A DNA stretch of 64,000 nucleotides from Lacipirellula limnantheis (GTDB taxonomy: Bacteria; Planctomycetota; Planctomycetia; Pirellulales; Lacipirellulaceae). Below are positions 9,641 through 19,479 of this stretch, one piece after another. Where the stretch lies: assembly GCF_007746075.1 (NCBI RefSeq), contig NZ_CP036339.1, positions 5,361,786 through 5,425,785 on the forward strand, in the 5' to 3' direction. The notes under the pieces are model-generated. The model worked only from the letters and a program-made list of their open reading frames with translations. It was not told where the DNA came from and did no database searches. The position numbers and the translations under genes are program-made. The first letter of the stretch is position 1. The number at the start of each line of letters is the position of its first letter.

Positions 9641-11227
9641 ATGAAGCCCCTCACGTTTGCTGGCGGGAAGCGACTCCGGACGGTCGATCGGATCACGGCG
9701 TTGATCGGCGTCGTGAGCTTCATGCTGCTGGCGACCGCTAGCTACGGTGCGTGGCAGGTAAAAGGGCAGCAAGAGCGGTCAGAAGCGATCCTCTCACAGA
9801 GCATCGACAGTTTGCGCGCCGCGGCAGAGCTCGAGCAGCATGTCCAGGAACTGCGACATGACTTGGATGTGTTTCTCTGGCGTCGCGATCGCGGCGCCAC
9901 GGAACAGGGTGATTTCACCGATCTTCGCGCCACGAAGTCCGAGCGTGCCGACATCGATCTCTGGTTGACGCGAGCGCAGGCGGCCGCGCACACGGCTGAC
10001 GAAACTGCGTTGATCGATCAGATGCGGGCGGGACTCGTCAAGTTCTACGCCCAGATGGAGCGGATCGCCGAGACGCCGGACCTTGGCGGGACGAGAGCCG
10101 CGCTGGCGGAAGAGGCGGAAGCGATCCTCGACGCCGATGTGCTCGCGCCGGCACGAGATTTCTTGAGCGCCGACGAGAAGCTGCTTGACGCTAGTCGAAC
10201 GGAAGCGGCGACGCAAACGCGACGTTTGGCCCGCTGGCTGCTCGGCGTCGGCAGCGGCGGCGCGCTGTTGGCGATGTTCACCGGATACGGCTTAGCGCGC
10301 CGGATCAGCAGGTCGCTGGTGCAACTCCGCATTCCGATGCGGGACGTTGCCGGCAAGTTGAGCGAAGTCGCCGGCGACGTAGTCGTCTCGACGCAACTCG
10401 ACGTCGACGACTTGGGCCCCGCACTTGAGCGCTTGTCGACCGAGGTGACTTCAGTCGTTGAGCAGCTCCACGCACGGCATCGAGACATGGTTCGAGCCGA
10501 TCAACTGGCGGGTGTCGGACAGCTGGCGGCGGGCTTGGCGCATGAGGTTCGCAATCCGCTGATGGCGATGAAGATGCTCATCCAATCGGCGCGGCAGCAG
10601 GGCTCCTCGGGACTTGATGGCCGCGACTTGCAGATTATCGATGACGAGATTCGGCGGCTGGAGTCGCTGCTGACGGAGTTTCTTGACTTCGCGCGCCCGA
10701 CGCCGCTCAAGCGGGAGATGGTTGATCTACGCGACTTGGTGGAAAAAACGGTCGACTTCGTCGAACGCCAGGCCGACGCTCGGCAGGTGACGATGTTCTG
10801 CGATCTGCCGAAGGAGCCAGTGCTGCTATGGATCGATCCGCCTCGCGTTCGCCAAGTCCTGCTGAATCTCTTGCTGAACGCGATCCAGGCGGCGCCCTTG
10901 GGCGGAAACGTACGCGTCGCCATCGATATCTCCGCGCTGGAGGGCCAGCAGATGTGCCGGCTGAAGGTAAGCGACGACGGACCGGGGATCGGCCCGCGGC
11001 AGGCGACGCGCATCTTCGAGCCCTTCTACAGCACGAAAGAGACGGGGCTTGGCCTGGGACTTGCCGTGAGTCAGCGCATCTGTCGCTCGCACGGCGGCGA
11101 GCTCGCCTTGGAGCGAGGCGATTACAGCGGTGCGATCTTCGTCGTTAAACTGCCGCTGCCCGTTGCTGACGAGGCGCTCAGGGCGGTCCAGCGGCCGTCG
11201 CCCGAAAGGCCTGAAACCGAACGATGA
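9641..11227 (+). CDS. Membrane sensor histidine kinase (NtrB/ZraS type)
   Basis: The start is placed at the ATG at 9641, where residues 19-38 form a first membrane helix; a longer frame upstream overlaps the ggt gene. A periplasmic helical sensor of about 160 residues is followed by a second helix near 200-222. The HisKA motif GLAHEVRNPLMAMK holds phospho-acceptor H301. The HATPase has NLLLNAIQAAP (N box), DDGPGIG (G1) and GLGLGLAVSQRI (G2). It overlaps the response regulator gene by 4 bases (ATGA), so the two form a translationally coupled two-component system. The signal is unknown; the sensor domain shows no recognisable ligand fold. Confidence 0.93.
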   Translation: MKPLTFAGGKRLRTVDRITALIGVVSFMLLATASYGAWQVKGQQERSEAILSQSIDSLRAAAELEQHVQELRHDLDVFLWRRDRGATEQGDFTDLRATKSERADIDLWLTRAQAAAHTADETALIDQMRAGLVKFYAQMERIAETPDLGGTRAALAEEAEAILDADVLAPARDFLSADEKLLDASRTEAATQTRRLARWLLGVGSGGALLAMFTGYGLARRISRSLVQLRIPMRDVAGKLSEVAGDVVVSTQLDVDDLGPALERLSTEVTSVVEQLHARHRDMVRADQLAGVGQLAAGLAHEVRNPLMAMKMLIQSARQQGSSGLDGRDLQIIDDEIRRLESLLTEFLDFARPTPLKREMVDLRDLVEKTVDFVERQADARQVTMFCDLPKEPVLLWIDPPRVRQVLLNLLLNAIQAAPLGGNVRVAIDISALEGQQMCRLKVSDDGPGIGPRQATRIFEPFYSTKETGLGLGLAVSQRICRSHGGELALERGDYSGAIFVVKLPLPVADEALRAVQRPSPERPETER

Positions 11228-12663
11228 CGCAGAAGTTGTTGATCATTGACGATGAGCCGAACTTGCTCTATTCGATGACCAAGGCCCTGTCGCGCGAATC
11301 GCTGGAGATCGTCACCGCGGAAACCGGTGCGGAAGGGGTGGCGCTGGCCCGCGCGGAGCGTCCGCAGGCGGCGATTCTCGATGTGCGTCTTCCCGACGGC
11401 AACGGTCTCGACGTATTCAACGAGATCCGCGCTATCGATCCCGTGCTGCCGGTCATTATCATCACCGCATTCGCCAGCATGGAAACGGCCGTCGAGGCGA
11501 TGAAGCGCGGCGCCTACGAGTACCTCATTAAGCCGATCGAATTGGAGAGCTTGCGGAAGCACGTCAACCGGGCGCTGGAAATCAGCGTCGCCCGCGACGG
11601 CTTGTCGCAGTTGGCAGGCGCGAGCCCGCCCGCGCAGCAACGGATCATCGGCCGTTCGCCGGCGATTCAGGAAGTCTTTAAGGCGATCGGCCGAGTCGCG
11701 CAGCAAGACATCACCGTGCTCATCCACGGCGAGAGCGGCAGCGGCAAGGAGTTGGTCGCCGAGGCCATTCGCGAACACAGCGCCCGCGCCGACGGGCCAT
11801 TTCTGACAATCAACTGCGCCGCCATTCCCGAAATGATTCTGGAAAGCGAATTGTTCGGCCACGAGCGGGGCGCATTCACCGGCGCCGACCGCCAGCGAAT
11901 TGGCAAATTCGAGCAAGTCGACGGCGGCACGCTCTTTCTCGACGAAATCGGCGATATGTCGCCCGCGAGTCAGGCGAAGGTGTTGCGACTGCTTCAGGAT
12001 GGGAGCTTCCAACGAGTAGGCGGCAACCAGACGCTCCACGCCAACGTCCGCATCATCGCCGCAACCAATCGGAACCTCGAAGAGATGGTAGCCGCGGGAA
12101 CCTTTCGCGAAGACCTCTACTATCGCCTCAGAGAGTTCGTGATCGACGTGCCGGCGCTGCGGGAGCGGGTTGAAGACGTCGAATTGCTCGTCACGAATTT
12201 CGTCGCCGCATTCAACCGCGAGTTGGGCAAGCAAGTGCGCGTCGTCACCCCCGAGGCGTTGCGGCGGCTAAGGGCGTATTCCTGGCCTGGCAACGTTCGC
12301 GAATTGCAAACCGTCGTGCGCCACGCGCTGCTCCACGCGGTCGGCGACACCGTCACGTCGGGTTCGTTGCCCCCGGCCTTTCACGGCGTTCACGCCGCGG
12401 CCGAGCGAAATCAGGCGGCCGTGGGTAATTTGGCGATCACGGCGTTGGTGCGTCAGCAACTCGCGCGCACCGATCGCAATCTCTACCGCGACATTCATAC
12501 GATCGTCGATCGCATCTTGCTAGAAGAGGTTTTAGAGCACGTCGACGGCAGTCAGGTGCAAGCGGCGCAAGTGCTGGGCATCTCACGGACGACGCTCCGC
12601 AATCGGCTGAGCGAGCTTGAACTCAGCGGGCCTGCATCTGGTACGGACGATAGACCGTCGTGA
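11224..12663 (+). CDS. Sigma-54-dependent response regulator (NtrC family)
   Basis: This 479-residue protein has the classic three-part layout. A receiver domain (1-120) has D9/D10 and phospho-acceptor D53 in LDVRLPDGNG. The AAA+ domain has Walker A GESGSGKE, the sigma-54 contact loop GAFTGA, Walker B GGTLFLDEIGDM and an arginine-finger region. A C-terminal Fis-type helix-turn-helix (AAQVLGISRTTLRNRL) follows. It activates promoters read by RpoN holoenzyme after phosphorylation by the preceding kinase. The target genes cannot be read from the window; I did not find a convincing GG-N10-GC element immediately upstream of a neighbouring gene. Confidence 0.95.
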   Translation: MTQKLLIIDDEPNLLYSMTKALSRESLEIVTAETGAEGVALARAERPQAAILDVRLPDGNGLDVFNEIRAIDPVLPVIIITAFASMETAVEAMKRGAYEYLIKPIELESLRKHVNRALEISVARDGLSQLAGASPPAQQRIIGRSPAIQEVFKAIGRVAQQDITVLIHGESGSGKELVAEAIREHSARADGPFLTINCAAIPEMILESELFGHERGAFTGADRQRIGKFEQVDGGTLFLDEIGDMSPASQAKVLRLLQDGSFQRVGGNQTLHANVRIIAATNRNLEEMVAAGTFREDLYYRLREFVIDVPALRERVEDVELLVTNFVAAFNRELGKQVRVVTPEALRRLRAYSWPGNVRELQTVVRHALLHAVGDTVTSGSLPPAFHGVHAAAERNQAAVGNLAITALVRQQLARTDRNLYRDIHTIVDRILLEEVLEHVDGSQVQAAQVLGISRTTLRNRLSELELSGPASGTDDRPS

Positions 12664-13021
12664 TTGGCTGTTCGAGCGAGCGGCATTCGGGACGGAGCGG
12701 AGCGAAGAGTCTGGGATCTCGTTTGATTCGCTAGATCCCTGGCTAATCTTACCCTCAGCGGGGCGAAGCGTTCTGGATGACGGAGGCCTCGGCGCCTGTT
12801 CAGAATCTGCACAGCCTCGGGAACGGCATGGACAAAATCTGGCGTGCCGTGGCCTGTTGGGCGGGCGCCCCGCTCTGATTCTCCGCGCTGCCTGGTCAAG
12901 TTAACCTCGCACCGGCGATTAAAGCGGTAACCGGCGAGGGTTCGTTGTACGGCACGACGCGTGCGTAGATTCACCGAACTGAACTCATAGCGAGCAACTG
13001 ACAGCAAGCTCAGCGGCCTCC
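12664..13021. other. Gene-free interval with imperfect hairpin
   Basis: This interval of 358 bases between the regulator and the bestrophin gene contains no supported gene. An imperfect inverted repeat at about 12902-12947 (AACCTCGCACCGG against GTAACCGGCGAGGGTT) may end transcription of the two-component operon. Confidence 0.5.
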
Positions 13022-14044
13022 ATGCGGTCAGCCGTACCCTCGCAATCGAAACTGAATGCAATCGAGATGGAACGACGAGATTTTTGGCGCGAAGTTTTCT
13101 CCCTCCGCGGCTCGGTCACGACCTTCGTGATGAAACGCGTCTGCGTCTTCGGGTTGTATGGCGCGTTGGTCTGGTGGGTTGCAAACTTCACCCACGTGCA
13201 AACCGGGCTCGGGGTCGCCCCGTACGAGATTATCGGCGTCATTCTGACGCTGGTGCTCGTGCTGCGCACCAATTCTGGTTACGACCGGTGGTATGAAGGC
13301 CGCAAGCTGTGGGGCGGCATCGTCAACCAATCGCGGAATCTTGCGGTCGTCGGCGCCACGTACGGACCCGAAGACCCCGCTTGGCGCGGTGCATTTCTGC
13401 GTTGGACGGCGGCGTTCCCCCACCTGGCGCGTCATGGACTGCGCGGAGAACGCGACTTCTCCGACCTCGGCGAACTGCTGACTACCGACGAGATCGAGCA
13501 ACTAGAGCGGGCGGAGCATCCCCCGCTGTTCAGCTCGCTGCAAATCGCGCGGCTGCTGCAAGCGGCCCGCCGGAGCAACGCGATGGATGGCTTCGCGTTC
13601 ATGCGCGCCGATGATCAGCGCGCACAGCTGATCGACCACATCGGCGCCTGCGAGCGCATTCTCGCGACGCCGCTGGCGAAGGTCGTGTCGATCAAGGTGC
13701 GTCACTTTATCTTCCTGTACCTCGCACTGTTGCCGCTGGCAATCGTCGACAAGTCGGGCATGCTCACGCCTTTTCTGACGATGCTCGTGGCCTTCCCGCT
13801 GCTGGCGCTGGACCAGATCGGCATCGAGTTGGAAAACCCCTTCTCCGTGCTGCGATTGAGCCACCTGCCGCTGGGCGAAATCAGCGGCAAAATTCAGGGC
13901 AACGTGATGTCGCTCGACTCGGCCTACGACTCAACTCTGGAAGACGACGTTAATGACGCCATCGTTTCAATGCAGGGTGGAAACCGATCGCCGCGCGGCT
14001 CCGTCAGTGAAACGCCGCATCACTTGGCCTCGGCGACGAACTAA
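13022..14044 (+). CDS. Bestrophin-family (UPF0187/YneE) anion channel
   Basis: This 340-residue membrane protein starts at the ATG at 13022; an ATG at 13067 (MERRDFW) is an equally good start by comparison with the family. Landmarks are VVWWV-type first helices, TNSGYDRWYEGRKLWGGIVNQSRN (the conserved cytoplasmic segment after helix 2), LLPLAIVDKSGMLTPFLTMLVAFPLLALDQIG in the C-terminal membrane pair, and ELENPFS, the bestrophin signature. Bacterial homologues form pentameric chloride-permeable channels. No partner is evident, and the universal stress protein begins 12 bases downstream, suggesting co-transcription. Confidence 0.9.
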   Translation: MRSAVPSQSKLNAIEMERRDFWREVFSLRGSVTTFVMKRVCVFGLYGALVWWVANFTHVQTGLGVAPYEIIGVILTLVLVLRTNSGYDRWYEGRKLWGGIVNQSRNLAVVGATYGPEDPAWRGAFLRWTAAFPHLARHGLRGERDFSDLGELLTTDEIEQLERAEHPPLFSSLQIARLLQAARRSNAMDGFAFMRADDQRAQLIDHIGACERILATPLAKVVSIKVRHFIFLYLALLPLAIVDKSGMLTPFLTMLVAFPLLALDQIGIELENPFSVLRLSHLPLGEISGKIQGNVMSLDSAYDSTLEDDVNDAIVSMQGGNRSPRGSVSETPHHLASATN

Positions 14045-14055
14045 AGCGAATTGCG

Positions 14056-14643
14056 ATGACCAGCTCAATCGACCTACTACCACGCAAGACCTGCCACGCC
14101 GGCGCTCGGGTGCAACGAGTCCTCGCGCCAATTGACTTCGACGAAGAGTCGCGGCGTTCTCGGCTCACTGCCATCGAACTTGCCGCTCAATGGGGCGCCA
14201 AGGTGACGCTGCTGCACGTCTCGCAACGCGCCCCGCTGGCGCAGCCGTGCACGGGACTCGACGCGATCGGCCTGCTGCATCGCGTCTTGCGGACGCCGGC
14301 CGGCCCCATGGCATCCTTCAGCGAGCAGGAGTTGCAGCTGCGACGCCTTGAGCAGTCGGCCATTCGTCGCATGAAGAATGACGTGCCGCAGTACCTGGTG
14401 GGCAAGGTCGAGTTCACGTTCGCTTGGCGCGCCGGCAACGTGGCGGAGGAAATCGTGGCCTATGCCAAGGAACAAGCCTGCGACGTCATCGTCCTCGGCA
14501 AGAACGAATGCTCCCGACCGTGGCGCCTCAGCCGCGGCGTCACGCGCCGCGTGATTCAAACGGCGACGTGTCAGGTCCTCGTCGCCTACCCTTCGGGGCA
14601 GGCCAGCGTGGGAGACCCAAAATTGACAGTAACGGCTTCGTAG
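14056..14643 (+). CDS. Universal stress protein family
   Basis: This 195-residue single UspA-fold protein has the first strand VQRVLAPIDFDEESRRSRLTA, then VTLLHVSQ, and the late strand ACDVIVLGKN. The usual ATP-binding G-2x-G-9x-G(S/T) motif is degenerate (LGKNECSRPWRLSRGVTRRV), so nucleotide binding is doubtful. It lies 12 bases after the bestrophin gene and is probably co-transcribed. The role is unknown beyond the general stress-related association of the family. Confidence 0.85.
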   Translation: MTSSIDLLPRKTCHAGARVQRVLAPIDFDEESRRSRLTAIELAAQWGAKVTLLHVSQRAPLAQPCTGLDAIGLLHRVLRTPAGPMASFSEQELQLRRLEQSAIRRMKNDVPQYLVGKVEFTFAWRAGNVAEEIVAYAKEQACDVIVLGKNECSRPWRLSRGVTRRVIQTATCQVLVAYPSGQASVGDPKLTVTAS

Positions 14644-14833
14644 CAGACATGGACCGGCGTCCATCTCGCGCATTCCTGCCGCCAGCGGCGTCTCCGCCCC
14701 CCACGTGGGACGACCGAAGGCGGCGGAGTGCGTCTTCTTGCATCCCTTGGCTTCGCCAGGGGGGGCGGCCACCGTAACGGAAGGCGTCATCCCGAGTAGC
14801 GGCACGCGCCCGCGGATCGGAGGGCTGAAGCGG

Positions 14834-16072
14834 CTACTTCTCGGCCGCCTGCTCGGTCGCGCGCATCACTCGCAGCAGATTGCCGCCGTTGATTTTTTTA
14901 ATGTCTTCGTGGCTGTAACCGCGGTCGAGCAGCGCCTGCGTGATGTAGGGATACGTGCTCACGTCTTCCAGCTGCGCGGGTAACATCGAAACCCCGTCGT
15001 AGTCGGAACCGATCCCGACATGCTCGACCCCCGCCACCTGGACGATGTGATCGATGTGATCGATCAGCGTGTGGATCGTGCCGCGTTCGCCCCGGCCATG
15101 TTCGGCGTCCCACCGCTTCATCGCCTGTTCGACCTCGCCCTCGTCGGAGATCGTCTTATCGATTTCGCGCCGGTAAGCCATCCGCTCCACGTCGCGCGCG
15201 GCGGATTCAGGGACGATGAATGCCGAGAAAAAATTGACCATGACGACGCCGCCATTCGCCGCCGTCAGCTTCAGCACGTCGTCAGGCACATTACGCGGAT
15301 GATCGGCGACGGCGCGGGCCGAAGAGTGGGAAAAGATCACTGGCGCCTTGGCGACCTTCAGCACCGCCTTCATGGCAGCGGGAGAGACGTGCGAAATATC
15401 GACCATCATGCCGAGACGATTCATCTCGCGGACGACTTCTTCGCCAAAGTCCGAGAGACCGCCGCTGCGGGGGACGTCGGTCCCCGAGTCGGCCCAGTCA
15501 AGAGAGTCGGAATGCGTAAGCGTCATGTACCGCGCTCCCATGCCGTACAGTTGCCGGAGCACGGGGATCGACCCTTCGATCGAGTAACCTCCTTCGACGC
15601 CGATGAGCGACGCGATTTTTCCCGTCTTGGCGATGCGCTCGATGTCATTCGCGGTAAGCGCCAACTCGAACGTCTCGGGATAGCGCGCAATCATCGCCTT
15701 GACGAGCTCGATTTGCTCGATCGTCGTCGACAGCGCAGCACCGCGTTTAGACGTTTCGCCCGGCACCCACACCGACCAGAACTGCGCCCCGACGCCGCCT
15801 TGGCGCAAGCGCGGGATATCGGTCTGCAGCGTTGGTTGCGCCTTGGAGACGTCGAGTTTGTCGAACTGACCGCGGGCCTGCTGGCGGAGTTCCCAAGGGA
15901 GGTCGTTGTGGCCGTCGATCAGCAACGTCTCGGCGTGGAGCTTGCGAGCTTCGTCGGTGAGGACGACCGGCGGTCGGCTGACCGGTTCGGCGGCCGGCGA
16001 CTCGGCGGACGCCAACGCTCCGACAACCAGCACAAGGGCCAACCGCTCCATCAACTTACTTAGCGAGTTCAT
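14834..16072 (-). CDS. Membrane dipeptidase (peptidase M19), secreted
   Basis: Starting from the ATG at 16072 gives 412 residues with a signal peptide (MNSLSKLMERLALVLVVGAL). The longer upstream frame would run into the neighbouring gene. Renal dipeptidase landmarks are LIDGHNDLPW (zinc ligands H and D), IGVEGGYSIEGS (bridging glutamate), YMTLTHSDSLDWADS, VDISHVSP, PVIFSHSSARAV and GIGSDYDG. The family cleaves dipeptides, including those with a D-residue at the C-terminal side. It is the last gene of a seven-gene minus-strand run with murein-recycling enzymes, which points to muropeptide-derived dipeptides as substrate (inference). Confidence 0.93.
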   Translation of the reverse strand: MNSLSKLMERLALVLVVGALASAESPAAEPVSRPPVVLTDEARKLHAETLLIDGHNDLPWELRQQARGQFDKLDVSKAQPTLQTDIPRLRQGGVGAQFWSVWVPGETSKRGAALSTTIEQIELVKAMIARYPETFELALTANDIERIAKTGKIASLIGVEGGYSIEGSIPVLRQLYGMGARYMTLTHSDSLDWADSGTDVPRSGGLSDFGEEVVREMNRLGMMVDISHVSPAAMKAVLKVAKAPVIFSHSSARAVADHPRNVPDDVLKLTAANGGVVMVNFFSAFIVPESAARDVERMAYRREIDKTISDEGEVEQAMKRWDAEHGRGERGTIHTLIDHIDHIVQVAGVEHVGIGSDYDGVSMLPAQLEDVSTYPYITQALLDRGYSHEDIKKINGGNLLRVMRATEQAAEK

Positions 16073-16145
16073 GGGTAGCCTCACGATGACCATTTCGGGC
16101 AGAATCGAACGAATTGAAGCCGTCATGAAATGCCGGCAATGCGCG

Positions 16146-18173
16146 TCACTTCCCTTCGGCCTTCCGCTTCTCCAACTGCGTCCAACCCCAGCGATAGAGA
16201 TTGCGCGAGTCGACATACCGAGATTCGCTCGACGGTGCACCGAGGACAACCACGATGAGCGAATCATCTCCGCGCGTGGCGCTGGAAACCAGGCAAGCGC
16301 CGGCCGCCGACGTGGTGCCCGTCTTCACGCCGTCGTACCCTGCGATCTTCAGCAGATTGTTGGTGTTCTTCCAGAGCACGTTCCGTTCGTAACCGCCGGG
16401 GCCAGTGACGGTAGCGCCATGCTGCGGAGTAGAAACCACTTGCTGCAGGAAGGGAATCTGCTTCAAAGCATGAGCCAGCTTCGCCATGTCGGCGGCGCTT
16501 GCCTTGTGGGTTTCTTCGGTCAAGCCGTGCGTATTGTCGAAGTGGCTATGGTCCATGCCGAGTTCTTTCGCGGCGGCATTCATCGCGTCGATAAACTTGC
16601 CGTAAGATTTCTTCGGCGATTCTTTTGCGTCAATCTCTTCGTCGCCGCCGGGCGCCAGCCGCGAGCCAAAGTGTTCGCCGAACGCCACAGATGCGTCATT
16701 GCCCGAGGGGAGCAGCAGACCGTACATCAACTCTTCAGCTGAAACCACTTCCCCCGCGCGCAACTCTGCGGTCGAGCCAATCGTGTCATCGGCGCGCTTT
16801 GAGAACGTAATCTTCTCCTGGAGCGCGTCTGGATGTTCCTGAGCATACTTGCCAATGACGTAAGCCGTCATCATTTTCGTCGTGCTCGCGATATCGACGG
16901 GTGCGTCGGCGTTGGAGCCCCACAGGAGCTCGCCCGTCTTGCCGTCGGCGATGGCCCAGACCTTGCTCGCGACGAACGGCGGCCCGTCGAGATCGTCAGC
17001 CGGCTCTTTCTCAATGATTTCCGCGTTGGCGATTTCCGGAGCAGGCGCCGCGGGTCCCTCTTCAACGAGCGGACCGAGCGCCTCCCAAGTCTCACGGCCC
17101 ACGACGCCATTGGGCTCAATCCCTTTCGCCTTCTGGAACGCGATGACCGCGCTCTCGGTCATTGGTCCAAAGTCGCCGTCGTCGGTGAGGCCAGGCGACG
17201 GCGTGACGCGGGCGTTCAACGTCCGCTGCAGCATTGCAACCAGCGGACCGGCCGACCCCATTTTCACAATGCCCGAGTCGGGCTCGGGCGTTGCTTCCTC
17301 ATCGTCGCTGAAGTGCTGGTAAACGGCCTGCGCGATCTTGCTGCACAGAACATCGCCCGCGTTCTCGCCGCCCCAGCTTTGATCCCTGTTTTCATTGGTC
17401 ATCACGCACAGGACGATCGGTCCTTTCGGACCGTCAACGATGCCGGCATCGGTCCGGACTTCATTGGTCGCGCCGGTCTTGTGCGCGATTTTCACGTTTG
17501 GCAAGTTCCGTGGAAACGTCGATTTGTCGGCGCAGGCGTAGAGATGGCCGAGCATCTTCTCGCTTGCCTCTTGGCTGACGAGTTCTTTCTTCTGCAACTT
17601 CTCCAGCAGCGACGCCATATCTGCCGGCGTCGAGCTGCCCAGGCCGAATTTGACGCTTCGCTCAGGAAACAGCGACGACTCGCGCTTGAAGACGAACGAA
17701 TGGAGCTTTGTTTCTGGGTAGCCGAGTTTCTCCATAAGTGCCGCTGTTTTGTCGAGCCCGACCTCGTTCGCGACGAGATTCGTCGCCGTGTTGTCGGAGT
17801 AGACGATCATCAGTTGGATGGCGTCGCGGAGCGAGATTTTCGCGCCGTCGGAAAAGTGCGTCGTTAGGATTCCGGATCCTGGAACCTTATCAGACTCCTT
17901 GAGCTCGATTAGCGTTGCGGGGTCAGCCGTCCCCTCCTCGATCGCCTGATACGCGGCGATCATCAGCGGGAACTTGATCAGGCTGGCCGTGGGCATCGTC
18001 TTGTGCGCCTGATGTTCAAATGTCTCTCCGGTATTTAAGTCTTTGACGGCGACCGCGACGTCGCCTTGATGCGCGTCGATCAAGGGCTGAATCAGTTCGG
18101 CCAACTCACCGCAACGTGCGGGAGTCGCGGCCATGAAGAGGAGCAGCGTCCACGCGCCGAAGAAGCATCGCAT
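16146..18173 (-). CDS. Fusion: class A beta-lactamase-like + PG-binding + S11 D,D-carboxypeptidase
   Basis: This 675-residue exported protein has two penicillin-interacting catalytic domains. After a signal peptide (1-22), residues about 25-280 form a class A beta-lactamase fold: nucleophile motif S64-L-I-K67, SDN at 126-128, a candidate omega-loop glutamate in RESSLF, and KTG at 233-235. Residues about 295-365 form a peptidoglycan-binding domain 1 (LQRTLNARV, DGDFGPMTESAVIAFQKAKG, GVVGRETWEAL). Residues about 390-670 form a PBP5-like peptidase S11 domain with STTK, SGN (LLLPSGNDAS) and KTG (DGVKTGTTSAAG). The likely function is D,D-carboxypeptidase activity, with the first domain either a beta-lactamase or a second murein hydrolase. 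The Asn that usually follows the omega-loop Glu motif is Phe here, so lactam hydrolysis is uncertain. Confidence 0.9.
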   Translation of the reverse strand: MRCFFGAWTLLLFMAATPARCGELAELIQPLIDAHQGDVAVAVKDLNTGETFEHQAHKTMPTASLIKFPLMIAAYQAIEEGTADPATLIELKESDKVPGSGILTTHFSDGAKISLRDAIQLMIVYSDNTATNLVANEVGLDKTAALMEKLGYPETKLHSFVFKRESSLFPERSVKFGLGSSTPADMASLLEKLQKKELVSQEASEKMLGHLYACADKSTFPRNLPNVKIAHKTGATNEVRTDAGIVDGPKGPIVLCVMTNENRDQSWGGENAGDVLCSKIAQAVYQHFSDDEEATPEPDSGIVKMGSAGPLVAMLQRTLNARVTPSPGLTDDGDFGPMTESAVIAFQKAKGIEPNGVVGRETWEALGPLVEEGPAAPAPEIANAEIIEKEPADDLDGPPFVASKVWAIADGKTGELLWGSNADAPVDIASTTKMMTAYVIGKYAQEHPDALQEKITFSKRADDTIGSTAELRAGEVVSAEELMYGLLLPSGNDASVAFGEHFGSRLAPGGDEEIDAKESPKKSYGKFIDAMNAAAKELGMDHSHFDNTHGLTEETHKASAADMAKLAHALKQIPFLQQVVSTPQHGATVTGPGGYERNVLWKNTNNLLKIAGYDGVKTGTTSAAGACLVSSATRGDDSLIVVVLGAPSSESRYVDSRNLYRWGWTQLEKRKAEGK

Positions 18174-18342
18174 TGTAGTTTCTCGCTAAGCTAGTTAACG
18201 GAGGGCGTTGGCTCGAGCCACCGACGACGGGCAAAACCCGATCTGCAAGCAAAACCGTCGTCCGCCGGCCGCGGCATTCCACGATTCCCGCGTGCTACGG
18301 TCGCGCCGACGAACTGATAAATTCTTGAGGCAGCGTCGCAGG

Positions 18343-19365
18343 TTACGCTTCGATCAATTGAGCGCCTGTGCCGTTGACGGCCGGGTAAATGCATGTCCCG
18401 CGATCCACGACGACGCCGGTCGCAACGTCGCTCGCCAGGAGCGCCGCGCCGTCCATGTCAACGTAGTCGAGCAGCGGCAAGAGTTGCGCGATCGCCGAGA
18501 TGCCGACCGTCGACTCCGTCATGCAGCCAACCATCGTCTTGAGGCCGTGCTGGCGGGCGTTGATCACCATCCGCCGTCCCGGAGTGAGGCCGCCGCATTT
18601 GGTGAGCTTGACGTTGACGCCGTGAAAGTGGCCGACGCAGCGTTGCACGTCCGCTTCGCAAATGCAGCTTTCATCGGCAATGATGGGAAGCGCCGACTTT
18701 TCGTAGACGCGCTTTACTTCGCCCCACTGATCGGCGGGCAGCGGTTGTTCGATGAACTCCACGTTGAGTTCTGCCAGTTCGTGGGAGTAGGCGATCGCCT
18801 GATCGGCGTTCCAACCGCAGTTTGCGTCGACGCGGAACACGGCGTCGGTGTGCTTGCGCAGTTCGCGAACGATGTCCATATCGTACTTTGTGCCGAGCTT
18901 GATCTTGTAGATCGGCCAGCCCGGCATTTCAAGCAGCTTCTGCACCATGACCTCGACCGTATCGATGCCGATGGTGAAATTCGATTGCGGCACGCGGTCG
19001 GTCGAGAGTCCCCAAAGCTTGTACACAGGCGATCCCTGCTGCTTGCCCCACAGATCGGTCGCCGCCTGGTCCAGCGCGCATTGGGCAAATGGATTTGTCT
19101 GGAGGAGCGGCCACGTCTGTTCCCAGAGATTCTCTGGATCGAGCGGCTCGGCCGACTCGACAATCGAGCGGACCGAATCAAGCGACGCACGCATCAAGTC
19201 GAGCGTCGCGCCATAATACTTGTTGGTCGTCGCCTCGCCAAAACCACGATGGACGCCGTCGGTCAGTTCCACGATCAACGTCGGCTGGACGCTCGTCGAC
19301 TCGCGTGAAATCGAGAAGACGTGTCGCAACGGGAGTTGGAAATCGTGCGTCTTCAGCGTAATCAT
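18343..19365 (-). CDS. Enolase-superfamily dipeptide epimerase / N-acetyl-D-Glu racemase (DgcA-like)
   Basis: This 340-residue enzyme of the muconate-lactonising/dipeptide-epimerase subgroup has the two-base catalytic set: K154/K156 in YKIKLG and K253 in NVKLTKCGG. The metal ligands are D180 (RVDANCGW), E206 (FIEQPLP) and D231 (IADES). A DxD pair at 303-305 (YVDMDGA) matches the motif that binds the substrate ammonium group in L-Ala-D/L-Glu epimerases. Adjacency to a DUF1611 gene matches the DgcN-DgcA pair described for D-glutamate catabolism, in which the enolase-family member racemises N-acetyl-D-Glu. Both roles would handle murein-derived D-Glu; the sequence does not decide between them. 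Confidence 0.88.
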   Translation of the reverse strand: MITLKTHDFQLPLRHVFSISRESTSVQPTLIVELTDGVHRGFGEATTNKYYGATLDLMRASLDSVRSIVESAEPLDPENLWEQTWPLLQTNPFAQCALDQAATDLWGKQQGSPVYKLWGLSTDRVPQSNFTIGIDTVEVMVQKLLEMPGWPIYKIKLGTKYDMDIVRELRKHTDAVFRVDANCGWNADQAIAYSHELAELNVEFIEQPLPADQWGEVKRVYEKSALPIIADESCICEADVQRCVGHFHGVNVKLTKCGGLTPGRRMVINARQHGLKTMVGCMTESTVGISAIAQLLPLLDYVDMDGAALLASDVATGVVVDRGTCIYPAVNGTGAQLIEA

Positions 19366-19479
19366 GGCGTCCCGTCAATCGTGCGGAATGGTAGCCGCCG
19401 GCTCCGCCTGCGGACGATGTGCTAAGCACGCGTAAGTTCACAACGTTCACGGGCGGGGCCGGGGGCTCTGATGCGCAGG

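Noticed and set aside
16073..16267. N-terminal extension of the dipeptidase.
   Set aside because: It overlaps the beta-lactamase/S11 fusion gene; the ATG at 16072 begins a good signal peptide.
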